Assembly (NCBI RefSeq): GCF_004124235.1
Contig: NZ_CP032487.1
Span: 4,340,001 to 4,404,000 of the forward strand
Origin: Yersinia hibernica
Lineage (GTDB): Bacteria > Pseudomonadota > Gammaproteobacteria > Enterobacterales > Enterobacteriaceae
Length of the DNA stretch: 64,000 nt
Reading direction: 5' to 3'
Shown here one piece after another: positions 1 to 10,083 of this stretch (position 1 is its first letter; each line of letters starts with the position of its first letter). The notes beneath the pieces were generated by a model, which saw only the letters and a program-made list of their open reading frames with translations, was not told where the DNA came from and did not search any database. Both the position numbers and the translations under genes were made by a program.

Positions 1-76
1 CTTACCGCTCTTCCCTTGTGCCAAATCTAATACAGATGACCACCCAAGATGGCATCCCTGACACGAGGTTTTTTAG
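1..76 (+). promoter_or_regulatory. 3' end of the lysC lysine riboswitch (expression platform), truncated by the window edge
   Basis: Positions 14-20 (CCTTGTG) can pair with 62-68 (CACGAGG), and the second strand contains the lysC Shine-Dalgarno. The words CCGCTCTTCCCTTGTGCC and CCTGACACGAGG match my memory of the end of the E. coli lysC leader, where lysine binding hides the ribosome site. The lysine-binding aptamer itself would lie upstream of base 1, so only the sequestering stem is seen. Lysine-dependent repression of lysC is inferred from the E. coli system. Confidence 0.75.
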
Positions 77-1462
77 ATGATTCAAGTAGCACCCCAACGG
101 ACTGGCAGCGCCTCCTCCCCGACGGTTGTCGCCAAATTTGGCGGCACCAGTGTGGCTGATTTTGATGCCATGAGTCGCAGCGCTGATGTGGTTTTATCGA
201 ACCCGGATGTTCGTTTAGTGATTTTATCGGCCTCAGCCGGTATCACCAATCTGTTGGTCGCGCTGGCCGATGGTTGCGAACAGGAAACTCGCGCCCTTCA
301 TTTAGCTGACATCCGCCGCATTCAATACAGCATTCTCGCCAAACTCGCGGATCCGGCGGTTATCCGTGAAGAAATTGACCGCATGCTGGAGAACATTGCC
401 ATGCTGTCAGAAGCCGCCAGTCTGGCAACCTCGGCAGCACTGACTGATGAGCTGGTCAGCCACGGCGAATTGATGTCGACATTATTGTTTGTCGAACTAT
501 TACGCCAGCGCCAAGTGGCGGTGGAGTGGTTTGATGTGCGCAAAATTATGCGCACCAATGACCGCTTTGGCCGCGCCGAGCCAGATACTCATGCATTGTC
601 TGAACTGGCTCAGGCCCAGTTAGCGCCGCGCATTGAACACGCCATTATCGTGACGCAAGGTTTTATCGGCAGCGAAAGTAAAGGGCGCACCACCACACTT
701 GGCCGTGGTGGCAGTGATTACACTGCCGCACTGTTGGGCGAAGCACTTAATGTCAGCCGCATTGATATCTGGACGGACGTTCCCGGGATTTATACCACTG
801 ACCCGCGCGTGGTGCCCGGGGCAAAACGCATTGATAAAATCGCCTTTGAAGAAGCTGCTGAAATGGCGACTTTTGGCGCCAAAGTGCTGCATCCTGCCAC
901 CTTATTACCGGCAGTGCGCAGTGACATTCCGGTGTTTGTCGGCTCAAGCAAAGACCCGGAGGCCGGCGGCACGTTGGTGTGCAATGAAACTTACAATCCT
1001 CCGCTGTTCCGGGCATTGGCGCTGCGCCGCAAACAAACTTTGCTGACCCTGCATAGCCTGAATATGCTGCACGCCCGCGGTTTTCTGGCAGAAGTTTTTA
1101 ATATTCTGGCGCGCCACAATATCTCGGTTGACTTGATAACTACCTCTGAAGTGAGTGTGGCACTGACCCTAGATACCACCGGCTCAACCTCGACCGGCGA
1201 CAGCTTGCTGACCAGTTCGCTGCTGACCGAGCTTTCCTCCCTGTGCCGGGTCGAAGTGGAAGAAAATCTGGCATTGGTGGCCATTATCGGCAACAACTTG
1301 TCACAAGCCTGCGGGGTGGGTAAAGAAGTGTTCGGTGTGCTCGACCCATTCAATATTCGTATGATTTGCTACGGAGCTAGCAGCCACAATCTGTGCTTCC
1401 TGGTGCCGGGTAATGATGCAGAAAAAGTGGTGCAAACGCTGCATCATAATTTATTTGAATAA
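77..1462 (+). CDS. lysC: Lysine-sensitive aspartokinase III
   Basis: LysC phosphorylates aspartate to aspartyl-phosphate, the first step toward lysine, threonine and methionine, in the cytoplasm. The 461-residue product is colinear with E. coli LysC (449). The kinase motif KFGGTSVADF begins at residue 20, the TTTLGRGGSD nucleotide loop is near residue 210, and the C-terminal third (from about 325) holds the two ACT domains that bind lysine. The ATG at 77 has CGAGG eight bases upstream, in the riboswitch stem. It gives a Ser/Thr/Pro-rich leader of about 12 residues not present in E. coli LysC. The gene stands alone with its own terminator, and feedback by lysine at both RNA and protein level is expected. 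Confidence 0.97.
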   Translation: MIQVAPQRTGSASSPTVVAKFGGTSVADFDAMSRSADVVLSNPDVRLVILSASAGITNLLVALADGCEQETRALHLADIRRIQYSILAKLADPAVIREEIDRMLENIAMLSEAASLATSAALTDELVSHGELMSTLLFVELLRQRQVAVEWFDVRKIMRTNDRFGRAEPDTHALSELAQAQLAPRIEHAIIVTQGFIGSESKGRTTTLGRGGSDYTAALLGEALNVSRIDIWTDVPGIYTTDPRVVPGAKRIDKIAFEEAAEMATFGAKVLHPATLLPAVRSDIPVFVGSSKDPEAGGTLVCNETYNPPLFRALALRRKQTLLTLHSLNMLHARGFLAEVFNILARHNISVDLITTSEVSVALTLDTTGSTSTGDSLLTSSLLTELSSLCRVEVEENLALVAIIGNNLSQACGVGKEVFGVLDPFNIRMICYGASSHNLCFLVPGNDAEKVVQTLHHNLFE

Positions 1463-1497
1463 TAGATTATTTGAATAACAGATTGATTACAAACAAA

Positions 1498-1528
1498 AAC
1501 CGGCCCCAATCGGAGGGTCGGTTTTTTG
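1498..1528 (+). terminator. Rho-independent terminator of lysC
   Basis: AACCGGCCC (1498-1506) pairs with GGGTCGGTT (1515-1523), a 9-bp stem with one G-U pair, followed by a run of T. It lies 36 bases after the lysC stop. Confidence 0.85.
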
Positions 1529-1669
1529 TTGTTTATCGTGAAATTAGTCAGAAAATCTTTAATTTTCAGTGCCATTTCCAATGTAAGGCTGACTTTTTGC
1601 CATGACAAAATGAATGGCTTTAACGCCAACAGAACTGGATGATAAGGCGCGCGAATTCCCGCCCCCCTA

Positions 1670-1933
1670 TTACCTCGGTGCTGAAGTTTCGTCCATGGTG
1701 TTAAATGTGACCTTTTTCTGCTGAGCATGTTCCTGCTGAAGAAAAAGCTGCCGAGTAAATTGCTTACCTTCCGTCATCCTTCGCCCAGTTGCTCGCCCAA
1801 TACCGCAATTCCTGATGTTACCTACCGAAAATAACTTTTCAGCAATAGCGCTACCCACCACTTTAGCCGCCAGAGATTTATTCAGTGGTACAGACAATAA
1901 CAAAGGCCTATTTACTTTTAATATTCCACCCAT
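1670..1933 (-). CDS. Doubtful 87-residue hypothetical ORF in the lysC-metH gap
   Basis: This is the only ORF above 60 codons that fits the 570-base gap between lysC and metH, apart from one overlapping the lysC end. The product is basic, with an N-terminal hydrophobic stretch (LLLSVPL) and a Gln-rich tail, and I recognise no domain. The opposite strand is also open in one frame across about 1731-1965, ending in the protein-like residues FTFNIPPIAGVLQSSL. Neither strand has a clear ribosome site. It may be a decayed gene or simply non-coding; the rest of the gap (1529-1669 and 1934-2031) shows nothing I can name. Confidence 0.2.
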   Translation of the reverse strand: MGGILKVNRPLLLSVPLNKSLAAKVVGSAIAEKLFSVGNIRNCGIGRATGRRMTEGKQFTRQLFLQQEHAQQKKVTFNTMDETSAPR

Positions 1934-2031
1934 TGCTGGTGTTCTCCAAAGTTCACTATGATTAAGGAATCACAGAGTAGCGAACGTGCGCTGGCCCCTT
2001 CTATCATAAATCGTAGATGAAGTTTGTTCCG

Positions 2032-5000
2032 TCAGTCCGCATCATAACCCAAATTGGGGGCCAGCCAGCGCTCGACCTCAGCCACTGGCATCCCTTTGCG
2101 CGCGGCATAATCTTCAACTTGATCGCGCTGAATCTGCGCCACGGCAAAATATTTGCTGTCCGGATGGCTGAAGTACCAACCCGATACCGATGCCCCCGGC
2201 CACATGGCGTAGGATTCGGTCAGTTTCATGCCAGTGTGAGTTTCTACATCCAGCAACTGCCAGATTTGACCTTTCTCTGTGTGCTCTGGGCAGGCCGGAT
2301 AGCCCGGGGCTGGGCGAATCCCTTGATAATTTTCGCGTACTAACTCTTCATTGCTCAGATTTTCATTAGGTGCAAAGCCCCAATACACTTTGCGCACCCG
2401 CTCATGCAGATATTCAGCAAATGCCTCGGCCAGCCGGTCAGACAGCGCTTTAATCATAATTTTATTGTAATCATCATGTTGAGCATCATAGGCATCAGCC
2501 AGCGCGTCCTCCTCCAGCCCGCCGGTGACGGCAAAAGCACCAAAATAGTCGGCTTTACCACTGAATTTAGGGGCCACATAATCCGCCAGACAATAGTTCG
2601 GGAAGTCGGTTTTCTCCGTTTGTTGCCGAAGATGATGACTGACCACCAGCACATCATCACGCCGCTCATCACGATAAATCTCAATATCATCACCCACACT
2701 GTTGGCCGGGAATAGGCCGACCACCCCTTTCGGATGCAGTAAATTCTCTGCCGACAGCTTATCCAACATCTCGTTGGCATCGGCAAACAGGCGCTTAGCT
2801 TCCTCGCCAACCACTTCATCTGCCAGAATGCGCGGATACTTACCCGCCAGCGACCAAGTCATAAAGAATGGCGTCCAGTCAATGTAGTTGCGCAAGGTTT
2901 CAATGCTGGCCTCCACCGCCTGCACACCTAATTTGTGTGCTGCTGGCGGCGTATAATTTTCCCAATCGATAACGGCGCAGTTGTCCCGGGCGGCTTGCAA
3001 ACTCACCGGCGGGGTACGTGGTTTCTTGCGGGCATGCTGGATACGGACGGTTTCATATTCTTTGCGCGTTTTGGCCACAAATTCATCGCGTTGAGTGTCA
3101 GATAACAGCGCGGAAACCACCCCCACACTGCGCGAGGCATTAGAAACATAGGTGGTGGAGCCGCTGTAATTTTGCTCGATTTTCACCGCCGTATGCGCCT
3201 TGGAGGTGGTTGCACCGCCAATCAACAACGGCAAAGTAAAGCCCTGGCGCTCCATCTCCTTGGCCACATTCACCATCTCATCGAGCGATGGAGTAATCAG
3301 GCCAGACAAGCCAATAATATCGACCTTTTCTTCCCGCGCGGTACGCAGAATTTTTTCCGTCGGCACCATCACGCCCAAATCGATAATTTCGTAGTTATTA
3401 CATTGCAGCACCACGCCAACAATATTTTTGCCGATGTCATGCACATCACCTTTGACCGTCGCCAGCAGAATTTTGCCCGCCGTGGTGCCTTTCTGCTTAC
3501 TGGCTTCAATATAAGGTTCGAGATAGGCGACCGCCTGTTTCATCACTCGGGCAGATTTCACCACTTGCGGCAGGAACATTTTTCCTTCGCCAAACAGGTC
3601 GCCGACCACATTCATCCCCGCCATCAATGGCCCTTCGATAACCTCGATTGGCCGGGCGGCTTGCTGCCGGGCTTCTTCCGTATCCAGCTCAATGAATTCG
3701 GTAATGCCTTTAACCAGTGAATATTCCAGGCGCTTCACTACCGGCCAGCCGCGCCATTCCGCTTGCTGAACCGCTACTTCATCACTTTTACTGCCACGGT
3801 ACTTTTCTGCCAGCTCCAGCAGGCGCTCGGTACTGTCATCGCGGCGATTAAGAATGACATCCTCAACCGCATCACGCAGTTCATCCGATAGGTCGTCATA
3901 AATCGCCAGCTGCCCGGCATTGACGATACCCATATCCATACCATTACGAATCGCGTAATAGAGGAATACTGCGTGAATAGCTTCACGCACTGGGTCATTG
4001 CCCCGGAAGGAGAAAGAGACATTGGAGACACCGCCTGAAATCATGGCGTATGGCAGTTCGGCTTTGATGTCGGCACAAGCTTCAATAAAATCAACAGCAT
4101 AATTATTATGCTCTTCAATGCCGGTGGCGACGGCAAAAATATTCGGGTCAAAAATAATATCTTCCGGCGGGAAGCCGACTGTTTCTGTCAGAATCTTATA
4201 AGCACGGCGGCAAATCTCAATTTTGCGCGCGCGAGTATCTGCCTGCCCCTGCTCATCAAAGGCCATGACCACCATGGCCGCGCCATAACGCCGCACCAAT
4301 TTGGCATGATGAATAAAGGCATCCACCCCCTCTTTCATCGAAATGGAGTTGACGATGCCCTTGCCCTGAATGCATTTCAGCCCTTTTTCGATGACATCCC
4401 ACTTCGAGGAGTCAATCATAATTGGCACCCGGGCAATATCGGGTTCACCGGCAATCAGATTGAGAAAGCGCACCATCGCCGCTTCAGCATCCAACATGCC
4501 TTCATCCATGTTGATATCAATGATTTGCGCGCCACTCTCAACCTGCTGGCGTGCTACATCCAGTGCCTCGCCGTATTTTTCTTCTTTTATCAGCCGCTTG
4601 AAGCGGGCTGAGCCAGTAACGTTAGTCCGCTCACCGACGTTGACAAATAAGGTGTTGGCATCAATTGTCAGCGGTTCCAGCCCGGCCAAACGGCACGCCA
4701 CCGGAATATCCGGTAACGGGCGCGGCGCAACCCCCGCCACGGCTTTGACCATCGCGGCGATATGCTGGGGTGTGGTGCCGCAACAGCCGCCGACAATATT
4801 CAAAAAGCCCGCTCGCGCCCACTCGCCAATCTGCTCGGCCATCTCTTTGGCTTCCAGATCATATTCACCAAAGGCATTCGGCAAACCGGCATTCGGGTGC
4901 GCACTGACATAATATTCAGAAATACGCGATAACTCAGCGACGTATTGACGCAACTCATCTGGCCCCAAAGCACAATTGAGGCCAAAAGAAAGCGGTTTTA

Positions 5001-5727
5001 CGTGGCGCAGAGAGTTATAGAAAGCTTCCGTGGTTTGGCCAGAGAGGGTGCGGCCTGAAGCATCGGTAATGGTGCCGGAAATCATTACTGGCAACAATAC
5101 ACCCATGGCTTCAAATTCAGATTCAACCGCGAAGGTGGCGGCTTTGGCATTCAGGGTATCAAAAACGGTTTCAATCATGAGAAGATCAACACCGCCCTCA
5201 ATCAGCGCGCGGGTTGATTCACGATAAGCTTCAACCAGTTGGTCAAAACTGACATTTCGGAATGCCGGATCATTCACTTTTGGCGAGATAGACGCAGTTC
5301 GGTTAGTTGGCCCGAGCACCCCGGCAACATAGCGGGGTTTTTCCGGTGTCCGAGCCGTCCATTCATCGGCGCAAATGCGCGCCAGACGGGCAGCTTCATA
5401 GTTAATTTCCGCGGACAGCGACTCCATCTGATAATCCGCCATGGCAATGGTGGTGGAGTTAAAGGTATTGGTTTCGAGAATGTCAGCGCCGGCTTCAAGA
5501 TAGGCATTATGAATGGCAGTAATGACTTCCGGCTTGGAGAGCACCAATAAATCATTATTCCCTTTCAGATCACTGGGCCAATCCGCAAAACGCGCGCCTC
5601 GGTAATCGGCCTCTTCCAGTCGATAGCTCTGAATCATGGTGCCCATACCACCATCCAGCACCAAGATCCGCTGCGCTAACTGCCGATGTAATTCCTTAAC
5701 TTTATTATTTGTAACTGTGTCCACCAC
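2032..5727 (-). CDS. metH: Cobalamin-dependent methionine synthase
   Basis: MetH transfers a methyl group from 5-methyltetrahydrofolate through methylcobalamin to homocysteine, giving methionine. The four modules are visible in order: homocysteine domain (about 1-330) with zinc cysteines in GLNCALGP and GGCCGTT; folate domain (about 360-620); cobalamin domain with [10 protein letters not shown], whose His ligates cobalt; and the reactivation domain with [15 protein letters not shown] for S-adenosylmethionine. The frame extends to 5769, but no ribosome site precedes the ATG there. AAAGAGG sits five bases before the GTG at 5727, so I chose that start (1231 residues; the adjacent GTG at 5724 is equally possible). 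It is divergent from iclR, with a MetR-like site upstream. Confidence 0.97.
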   Translation of the reverse strand: MVDTVTNNKVKELHRQLAQRILVLDGGMGTMIQSYRLEEADYRGARFADWPSDLKGNNDLLVLSKPEVITAIHNAYLEAGADILETNTFNSTTIAMADYQMESLSAEINYEAARLARICADEWTARTPEKPRYVAGVLGPTNRTASISPKVNDPAFRNVSFDQLVEAYRESTRALIEGGVDLLMIETVFDTLNAKAATFAVESEFEAMGVLLPVMISGTITDASGRTLSGQTTEAFYNSLRHVKPLSFGLNCALGPDELRQYVAELSRISEYYVSAHPNAGLPNAFGEYDLEAKEMAEQIGEWARAGFLNIVGGCCGTTPQHIAAMVKAVAGVAPRPLPDIPVACRLAGLEPLTIDANTLFVNVGERTNVTGSARFKRLIKEEKYGEALDVARQQVESGAQIIDINMDEGMLDAEAAMVRFLNLIAGEPDIARVPIMIDSSKWDVIEKGLKCIQGKGIVNSISMKEGVDAFIHHAKLVRRYGAAMVVMAFDEQGQADTRARKIEICRRAYKILTETVGFPPEDIIFDPNIFAVATGIEEHNNYAVDFIEACADIKAELPYAMISGGVSNVSFSFRGNDPVREAIHAVFLYYAIRNGMDMGIVNAGQLAIYDDLSDELRDAVEDVILNRRDDSTERLLELAEKYRGSKSDEVAVQQAEWRGWPVVKRLEYSLVKGITEFIELDTEEARQQAARPIEVIEGPLMAGMNVVGDLFGEGKMFLPQVVKSARVMKQAVAYLEPYIEASKQKGTTAGKILLATVKGDVHDIGKNIVGVVLQCNNYEIIDLGVMVPTEKILRTAREEKVDIIGLSGLITPSLDEMVNVAKEMERQGFTLPLLIGGATTSKAHTAVKIEQNYSGSTTYVSNASRSVGVVSALLSDTQRDEFVAKTRKEYETVRIQHARKKPRTPPVSLQAARDNCAVIDWENYTPPAAHKLGVQAVEASIETLRNYIDWTPFFMTWSLAGKYPRILADEVVGEEAKRLFADANEMLDKLSAENLLHPKGVVGLFPANSVGDDIEIYRDERRDDVLVVSHHLRQQTEKTDFPNYCLADYVAPKFSGKADYFGAFAVTGGLEEDALADAYDAQHDDYNKIMIKALSDRLAEAFAEYLHERVRKVYWGFAPNENLSNEELVRENYQGIRPAPGYPACPEHTEKGQIWQLLDVETHTGMKLTESYAMWPGASVSGWYFSHPDSKYFAVAQIQRDQVEDYAARKGMPVAEVERWLAPNLGYDAD

Positions 5728-5870
5728 TGTCGCCTCTTTACCCTGTTGCCTCGCCATTATCTGATACATATTTTGTTATTTATTGGTATCAGACATGCTG
5801 AAAAAGTTATCCCTACAAACCTATCAGCCATCCTAGCACAAGTTATCAATGTAATGAGTCCAGTCACAGT

Positions 5871-5883
5871 TGAGACTTTTTCA
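5871..5883. promoter_or_regulatory. Candidate MetR site upstream of metH
   Basis: TGAGACTTTTTCA matches the MetR consensus TGAA-N5-TTCA with one mismatch and lies about 145 bases upstream of the chosen metH start. MetR activates metH in enterics. The assignment rests on the motif alone. Confidence 0.35.
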
Positions 5884-5943
5884 GGTAGCAAACCAAACTC
5901 ATCGGATGAGCTTTTTTTCCGGTTTGCATGCATAATTGAAAAA

Positions 5944-5958
5944 CGAAAATGAGTTCCA
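5944..5958. promoter_or_regulatory. Candidate IclR operator of iclR
   Basis: CGAAAATGAGTTCCA matches 11 of the 14 fixed positions of the IclR box TGGAAAT-N-ATTTCCA. It ends 23 bases before the iclR start codon, where autorepression would act. Confidence 0.45.
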
Positions 5959-5981
5959 TAATAATAGAAGAGGGCTGATTT

Positions 5982-6821
5982 ATGGCGTTACCGATTTCGA
6001 TTAAACGGGGAAAGAAACCCAAGACAGCCGCGCAAACCACGGCAGCACCAACAGGCCAAGTTCAATCATTGACACGGGGCCTAAAATTACTGGAATATAT
6101 TTCCGAATCACAAGGCAGTGTCGCACTAACTGATTTAGCGCAACAGGCCGGTTTACCCAATTCCACCACTCACCGCCTGTTAACCACCATGCAACAGCAA
6201 GGTTTTGTCCGCCAGGTGGGGGATTTAGGTCTTTGGACGATGGGCGCGCACGCCTTTATTGTCGGCAGCAGCTTTTTGCAAAGCCGTAACTTGCTGGCAA
6301 TGGTTCACCCGATGCTGCGCCGTTTGATGGAAGAATCTGGTGAAACGGTGAATCTGGCGGTACTTGATCACAGTGACTATCAAGCCATTATTATCGACCA
6401 AGTGCAATGTACCGCACTGATGCGGATGTCCGCGCCGATTGGCGGCAAACTGCCCATGCATGCCTCTGGTGCCGGTAAAGCTTTTCTCTCCACCTTGTCA
6501 GATGAACAACTGATACAGTTATTACATAAAAAAGGGTTGCATGCCTACACCCAGCATACTCGCACCAACCCTGCCAGTCTGAAAAAGAACCTGGCGCTGA
6601 TCCGCAAGCAAGGCTATTCCTTTGATGATGAAGAACATGCACTCGGCCTGCGCTGTATCGCCGCCTGCCTGTTCGATGAACACCACGAAGCTTTTGCTGC
6701 TATTTCCATCTCCGGCCCGGTATCACGTATTACCGACGATCGCGTTACAGAACTGGGTGCGCTGGTCATTCATGCTGCCAAAGAAATCACGCAATCTTAC
6801 GGCGGTGGTAATCGTAGCTAA
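5982..6821 (+). CDS. iclR: Acetate operon repressor
   Basis: IclR represses aceBAK and its own gene; glyoxylate and pyruvate act as effectors in E. coli. The 279-residue product (E. coli 274) has the winged helix-turn-helix at about 25-85, including the recognition segment GLPNSTTHRLLTTM, and a C-terminal effector domain with the family signature MHASGAGKAFL. The start ATG follows AGAGG at 5967-5971. Its position, transcribed towards aceK and divergent from metH, matches the E. coli arrangement metA-aceBAK-iclR-metH. Confidence 0.96.
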   Translation: MALPISIKRGKKPKTAAQTTAAPTGQVQSLTRGLKLLEYISESQGSVALTDLAQQAGLPNSTTHRLLTTMQQQGFVRQVGDLGLWTMGAHAFIVGSSFLQSRNLLAMVHPMLRRLMEESGETVNLAVLDHSDYQAIIIDQVQCTALMRMSAPIGGKLPMHASGAGKAFLSTLSDEQLIQLLHKKGLHAYTQHTRTNPASLKKNLALIRKQGYSFDDEEHALGLRCIAACLFDEHHEAFAAISISGPVSRITDDRVTELGALVIHAAKEITQSYGGGNRS

Positions 6822-6852
6822 TGCACCAACCGCCGTACATTGACCGACAAAC

Positions 6853-6890
6853 GGTAGTGCCCCGGCCTTAATGGCCATGGGGCCAGTACC
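6853..6890. terminator. Imperfect hairpin between the convergent iclR and aceK genes
   Basis: GCCCC-GGCC-TTAAT-GGCC-AT-GGGGC (6859-6883) folds into a 9-bp stem with a 2-base bulge, flanked by GGTA and TACC. There is no T-run on either side, so it is at best a weak terminator or an mRNA 3'-end stabiliser for both genes. Confidence 0.3.
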
Positions 6891-6922
6891 GGGAACCCTT
6901 AGTGAGCTTGCCGGCCTCGCGA

Positions 6923-8650
6923 TTAATTTAACGCGCGCTGGGAAAAGCGCTGTTTTCGGCGATAAGCAAACACATCCTCCACATGCCCATCTTTAATCCG
7001 CTGTTGTAACCCCCGCCAATAACTGGCATGGAACAGGTCGCTGTGCATTTCCTCGAAAAAGTGCCGTACTTTCCGGTCACTGCACAAGAAATGGCGAAAC
7101 TCTTCAGGAAAAACATCATTGGGTGACACGCTATACCACGGCTCGCTGGCCATCTCATCTTCAGGATACCGCGGCGGTGGAATATCGCGGAAATTCACCT
7201 CCGTCATATAGCAAATTTCATCATAATCGTAAAACACCACGCGCCCATGACGAGTGACACCGAAGTTCTTAAATAACATGTCGCCGGGGAAGATATTCGC
7301 TGCCGCCAGTTGCTTAATGGCATTACCGTATTCTTCGATAGCATCCTTTAATTGCTGATCATTCGCCTGCTCCATATACAGATTCAATGGCGTCATCCGC
7401 CGCTCCATATACAAGTGTTTCAGAATGATTTGGTCACCTAAATCTTCTAATTTTTCAGGCACTTCCCGCTGCAACTCGGCCAGCAATTCGGCACTAATGC
7501 GCTGTTTATCAATGACAAAATTCTCATACTCTTGGGTATCCGCCATGCGCCCTACCCGGTCATGCTCTTTAACCAATTGATAGCATTCTAAAACGCGTGC
7601 CTGGCTGACCTCTTTTTGCGGGGCAAACTGATCTTTAATCACCTTAAAAACCCGATCAAATGACGGCAAGGTAAACACCAACATCACCATGCCTTTGACC
7701 CCAGGTGCAATAATAAACTGTTCGCTAGATTGATGAACGAAAGTGAGATATTCACGATAGCTTTCAGTTTTACCGTGCTTTTGGCAACCAATCGCCATAT
7801 ACAATTCGGCGGTAGATTTGCCCGGTAAGATTTCCCGCAGCCATTCCACCATCGCCGCAGGTAATGGCGCATACACCATAAAATAAGAGCGGGCAAAGCC
7901 GAACACAATGCTGGCCTCGGCTTTGCTGGTTAGACAGGTATCAATAAATAGCGCGCCGGATTCATTGTGATGAATAGGTAGCAAGAATGGCAATATTTCG
8001 TCCGCCAATCGCAATTTCCCCACTAGCCAAGCCGCTTTATTGCGGTAAAACAGTTCATTCGCAATTTGAAAGCGCGCGCTCGCAAGTTGCTCATCTGTAA
8101 ATGTTTTCCGCAATGCCGCTACAATGTAGCCAATATCTCTGGGCAAATCTTCCCACGGTAAACGCAGCGGTAAATCATTAAGTACCAGCTGTAACATGCC
8201 ACTCAAATTACCTTGGGGCATAAAATCACGCGCTAAGGGTCGGGGAATGTCACGAAAGCGCCGCTCCGGTTGTGAACTGAAAACAAACAATTTATCCGGG
8301 GTTAAATCGCGGTGTTTGAACAAGCGGCAATAAACTGAATTAAAAAAACTTTCGGCTATTTCAAAACGCGGATAATCCGGTAACAGCCCAGTATAAATAT
8401 CTTTTACCCGTGCGAGAAAGTCCGCATCAAAACAGCGCTGATCGGTGATGTGCTTGAGTTGTTCAACCACTAATCCCACATGGCTGTCATAGAGGTGAAT
8501 GCGCTGTTTCATCGCCTGCTGTACCGCTTGCCAATCCGCCTGTTCAAAGCGGTGTTGAGCGCCCGCAGTCACCTCCAAGAAGCGGCCATATTGCGCATCG
8601 AATCCCTGCAAAATTGTCTGAGCGATTAATTGTTCCAGCTTTGCTGCCAT
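6923..8650 (-). CDS. aceK: Isocitrate dehydrogenase kinase/phosphatase
   Basis: AceK phosphorylates and dephosphorylates isocitrate dehydrogenase, switching carbon between the Krebs cycle and the glyoxylate bypass. Family landmarks are present: the ATP loop APGVKGMVM, the lysine segment FKVIKDQF, and the catalytic block [19 protein letters not shown]. The frame opens at 8683, but the ATG at 8650 has a strong GGGGGTGAG ribosome site and gives a 575-residue protein beginning [12 protein letters not shown], colinear with E. coli AceK (578). It is the last gene of aceBAK, 76 bases after aceA. A small GC hairpin (CCTGC-TTAT-GCAGG) lies in that gap and may lower aceK expression, as the corresponding gap does in E. 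coli. Confidence 0.97.
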   Translation of the reverse strand: MAAKLEQLIAQTILQGFDAQYGRFLEVTAGAQHRFEQADWQAVQQAMKQRIHLYDSHVGLVVEQLKHITDQRCFDADFLARVKDIYTGLLPDYPRFEIAESFFNSVYCRLFKHRDLTPDKLFVFSSQPERRFRDIPRPLARDFMPQGNLSGMLQLVLNDLPLRLPWEDLPRDIGYIVAALRKTFTDEQLASARFQIANELFYRNKAAWLVGKLRLADEILPFLLPIHHNESGALFIDTCLTSKAEASIVFGFARSYFMVYAPLPAAMVEWLREILPGKSTAELYMAIGCQKHGKTESYREYLTFVHQSSEQFIIAPGVKGMVMLVFTLPSFDRVFKVIKDQFAPQKEVSQARVLECYQLVKEHDRVGRMADTQEYENFVIDKQRISAELLAELQREVPEKLEDLGDQIILKHLYMERRMTPLNLYMEQANDQQLKDAIEEYGNAIKQLAAANIFPGDMLFKNFGVTRHGRVVFYDYDEICYMTEVNFRDIPPPRYPEDEMASEPWYSVSPNDVFPEEFRHFLCSDRKVRHFFEEMHSDLFHASYWRGLQQRIKDGHVEDVFAYRRKQRFSQRALN

Positions 8651-8726
8651 ACTCACCCCCGCCATACGGAACAGAGCCTGCATAAGCAGGCCCTTGATAA
8701 CTCGATACTTTCACTCAATCAGCTGA

Positions 8727-10034
8727 TTAAAATTGCTGTTCTTCCGTCGAGCCAGTCAATGCTGTTACCGATGACTCACCGCCCTGAATGATATTGGTGA
8801 CTTTATCAAAGTAGCCAGTACCCACTTCTTGCTGATGAGATGCAAAGGTATAGCCGCGCTCAACAGCGGCAAACTCTGGCTGCTGCACTTTTTCAACATA
8901 GTGTTTCATGCCCTCACCCTGCGCGTAAGCATGGGCCAGGTCGAACATGTTGAACCACATGCTGTGGATGCCCGCCAGAGTGATAAATTGGTATTTATAA
9001 CCCATAGCAGACAAATCATCCTGGAAACTGGCAATTTGCTGGTCAGTCAGATTTTTCTTCCAGTTAAATGATGGCGAGCAGTTGTAAGCTAATAACTTAC
9101 CAGGGAATTTAGCATGGACAGCATCAGCAAAACGTTTGGCTAGCGCTAAATCTGGTGTCGAAGTTTCGCACCAAACCAAATCAGCATAAGGGGCATAAGC
9201 CAGGCCGCGGCTGATAGCTTGCTCAATGCCAGCATGTGTGCGGAAGAAACCTTCAGCGGTGCGCTCACCCGTAATGAATTCGCTGTCATAAGGATCACAA
9301 TCTGACGTCAGAAGATCAGCAGCATCGGCATCGGTGCGGGCAATCAGCAGGGTTGGAACCCCCAGAACATCGGCGGCCAGGCGGGCGGCAACCAACTTCT
9401 GAATGGCTTCCTGAGTCGGCACCAAGACTTTGCCGCCCATATGACCACATTTTTTCACAGCGGCCAGTTGGTCTTCGAAATGCACCCCTGCGGCCCCGGC
9501 CTCAATCATGGCCTTCATTAACTCAAACGCATTCAACACACCACCAAAACCGGCTTCGGCATCTGCCACAATCGGCAGGAAATAGTCGGTATAACCTTTG
9601 CTGCCTGGCTCAATATTATTCGACCACTGAATCTGATCTGCGCGACGGAAGCTATTATTTATCCGTTTAACCACCGCAGGAACCGAATCGACCGGGTATA
9701 ACGACTGATCCGGGTACATACTTGATGCGGTGTTAGCATCAGCCGCCACCTGCCAACCCGACAAATAAATGGCCTCGACCCCAGCTTTCGCCTGTTGCAA
9801 GGCCTGGCCGCCGGTTAATGCCCCCAGACAGTTGATATAACTTTTACGTGACTTACCGTGCAGCAATTCCCATAAGCGCTTAGCGCCGTGCTGTGCCAGA
9901 GTGCATTCTGGGTTAACCGAGCCGCGCAGCTTAACCACGTCTTCAGCACTGTACGGGCGAGTAATCCCCTGCCAGCGCGGTGATTTCCATTCTTCTGCCA
10001 ATTGCTGAATTTGTTGAGTACGAGAGGTCGTCAT
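8727..10034 (-). CDS. aceA: Isocitrate lyase
   Basis: AceA cleaves isocitrate to glyoxylate and succinate, the first step of the glyoxylate bypass used on acetate and fatty acids. The 435-residue product carries the active-site signature [10 protein letters not shown] with the catalytic cysteine, and [10 protein letters not shown] of the barrel. The length equals the enterobacterial enzyme (434). It lies 49 bases downstream of aceB in the same operon. Repression by IclR is expected from the operon. Confidence 0.98.
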   Translation of the reverse strand: MTTSRTQQIQQLAEEWKSPRWQGITRPYSAEDVVKLRGSVNPECTLAQHGAKRLWELLHGKSRKSYINCLGALTGGQALQQAKAGVEAIYLSGWQVAADANTASSMYPDQSLYPVDSVPAVVKRINNSFRRADQIQWSNNIEPGSKGYTDYFLPIVADAEAGFGGVLNAFELMKAMIEAGAAGVHFEDQLAAVKKCGHMGGKVLVPTQEAIQKLVAARLAADVLGVPTLLIARTDADAADLLTSDCDPYDSEFITGERTAEGFFRTHAGIEQAISRGLAYAPYADLVWCETSTPDLALAKRFADAVHAKFPGKLLAYNCSPSFNWKKNLTDQQIASFQDDLSAMGYKYQFITLAGIHSMWFNMFDLAHAYAQGEGMKHYVEKVQQPEFAAVERGYTFASHQQEVGTGYFDKVTNIIQGGESSVTALTGSTEEQQF

Positions 10035-10083
10035 GGTGATATTCCTTATTATTTAATTTTGTAGGGTTAAATAGGCTGTCATC

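Noticed and set aside
699..1046. A 115-codon plus-strand ORF and several minus-strand ORFs inside lysC
   Set aside because: They overlap lysC fully in other frames, lack ribosome sites, and lysC is certain.
3172..3720. ORFs of up to 182 codons opposite metH
   Set aside because: They lie antisense within metH; the compositions are His/Phe-rich shadows of metH codons with no family match.
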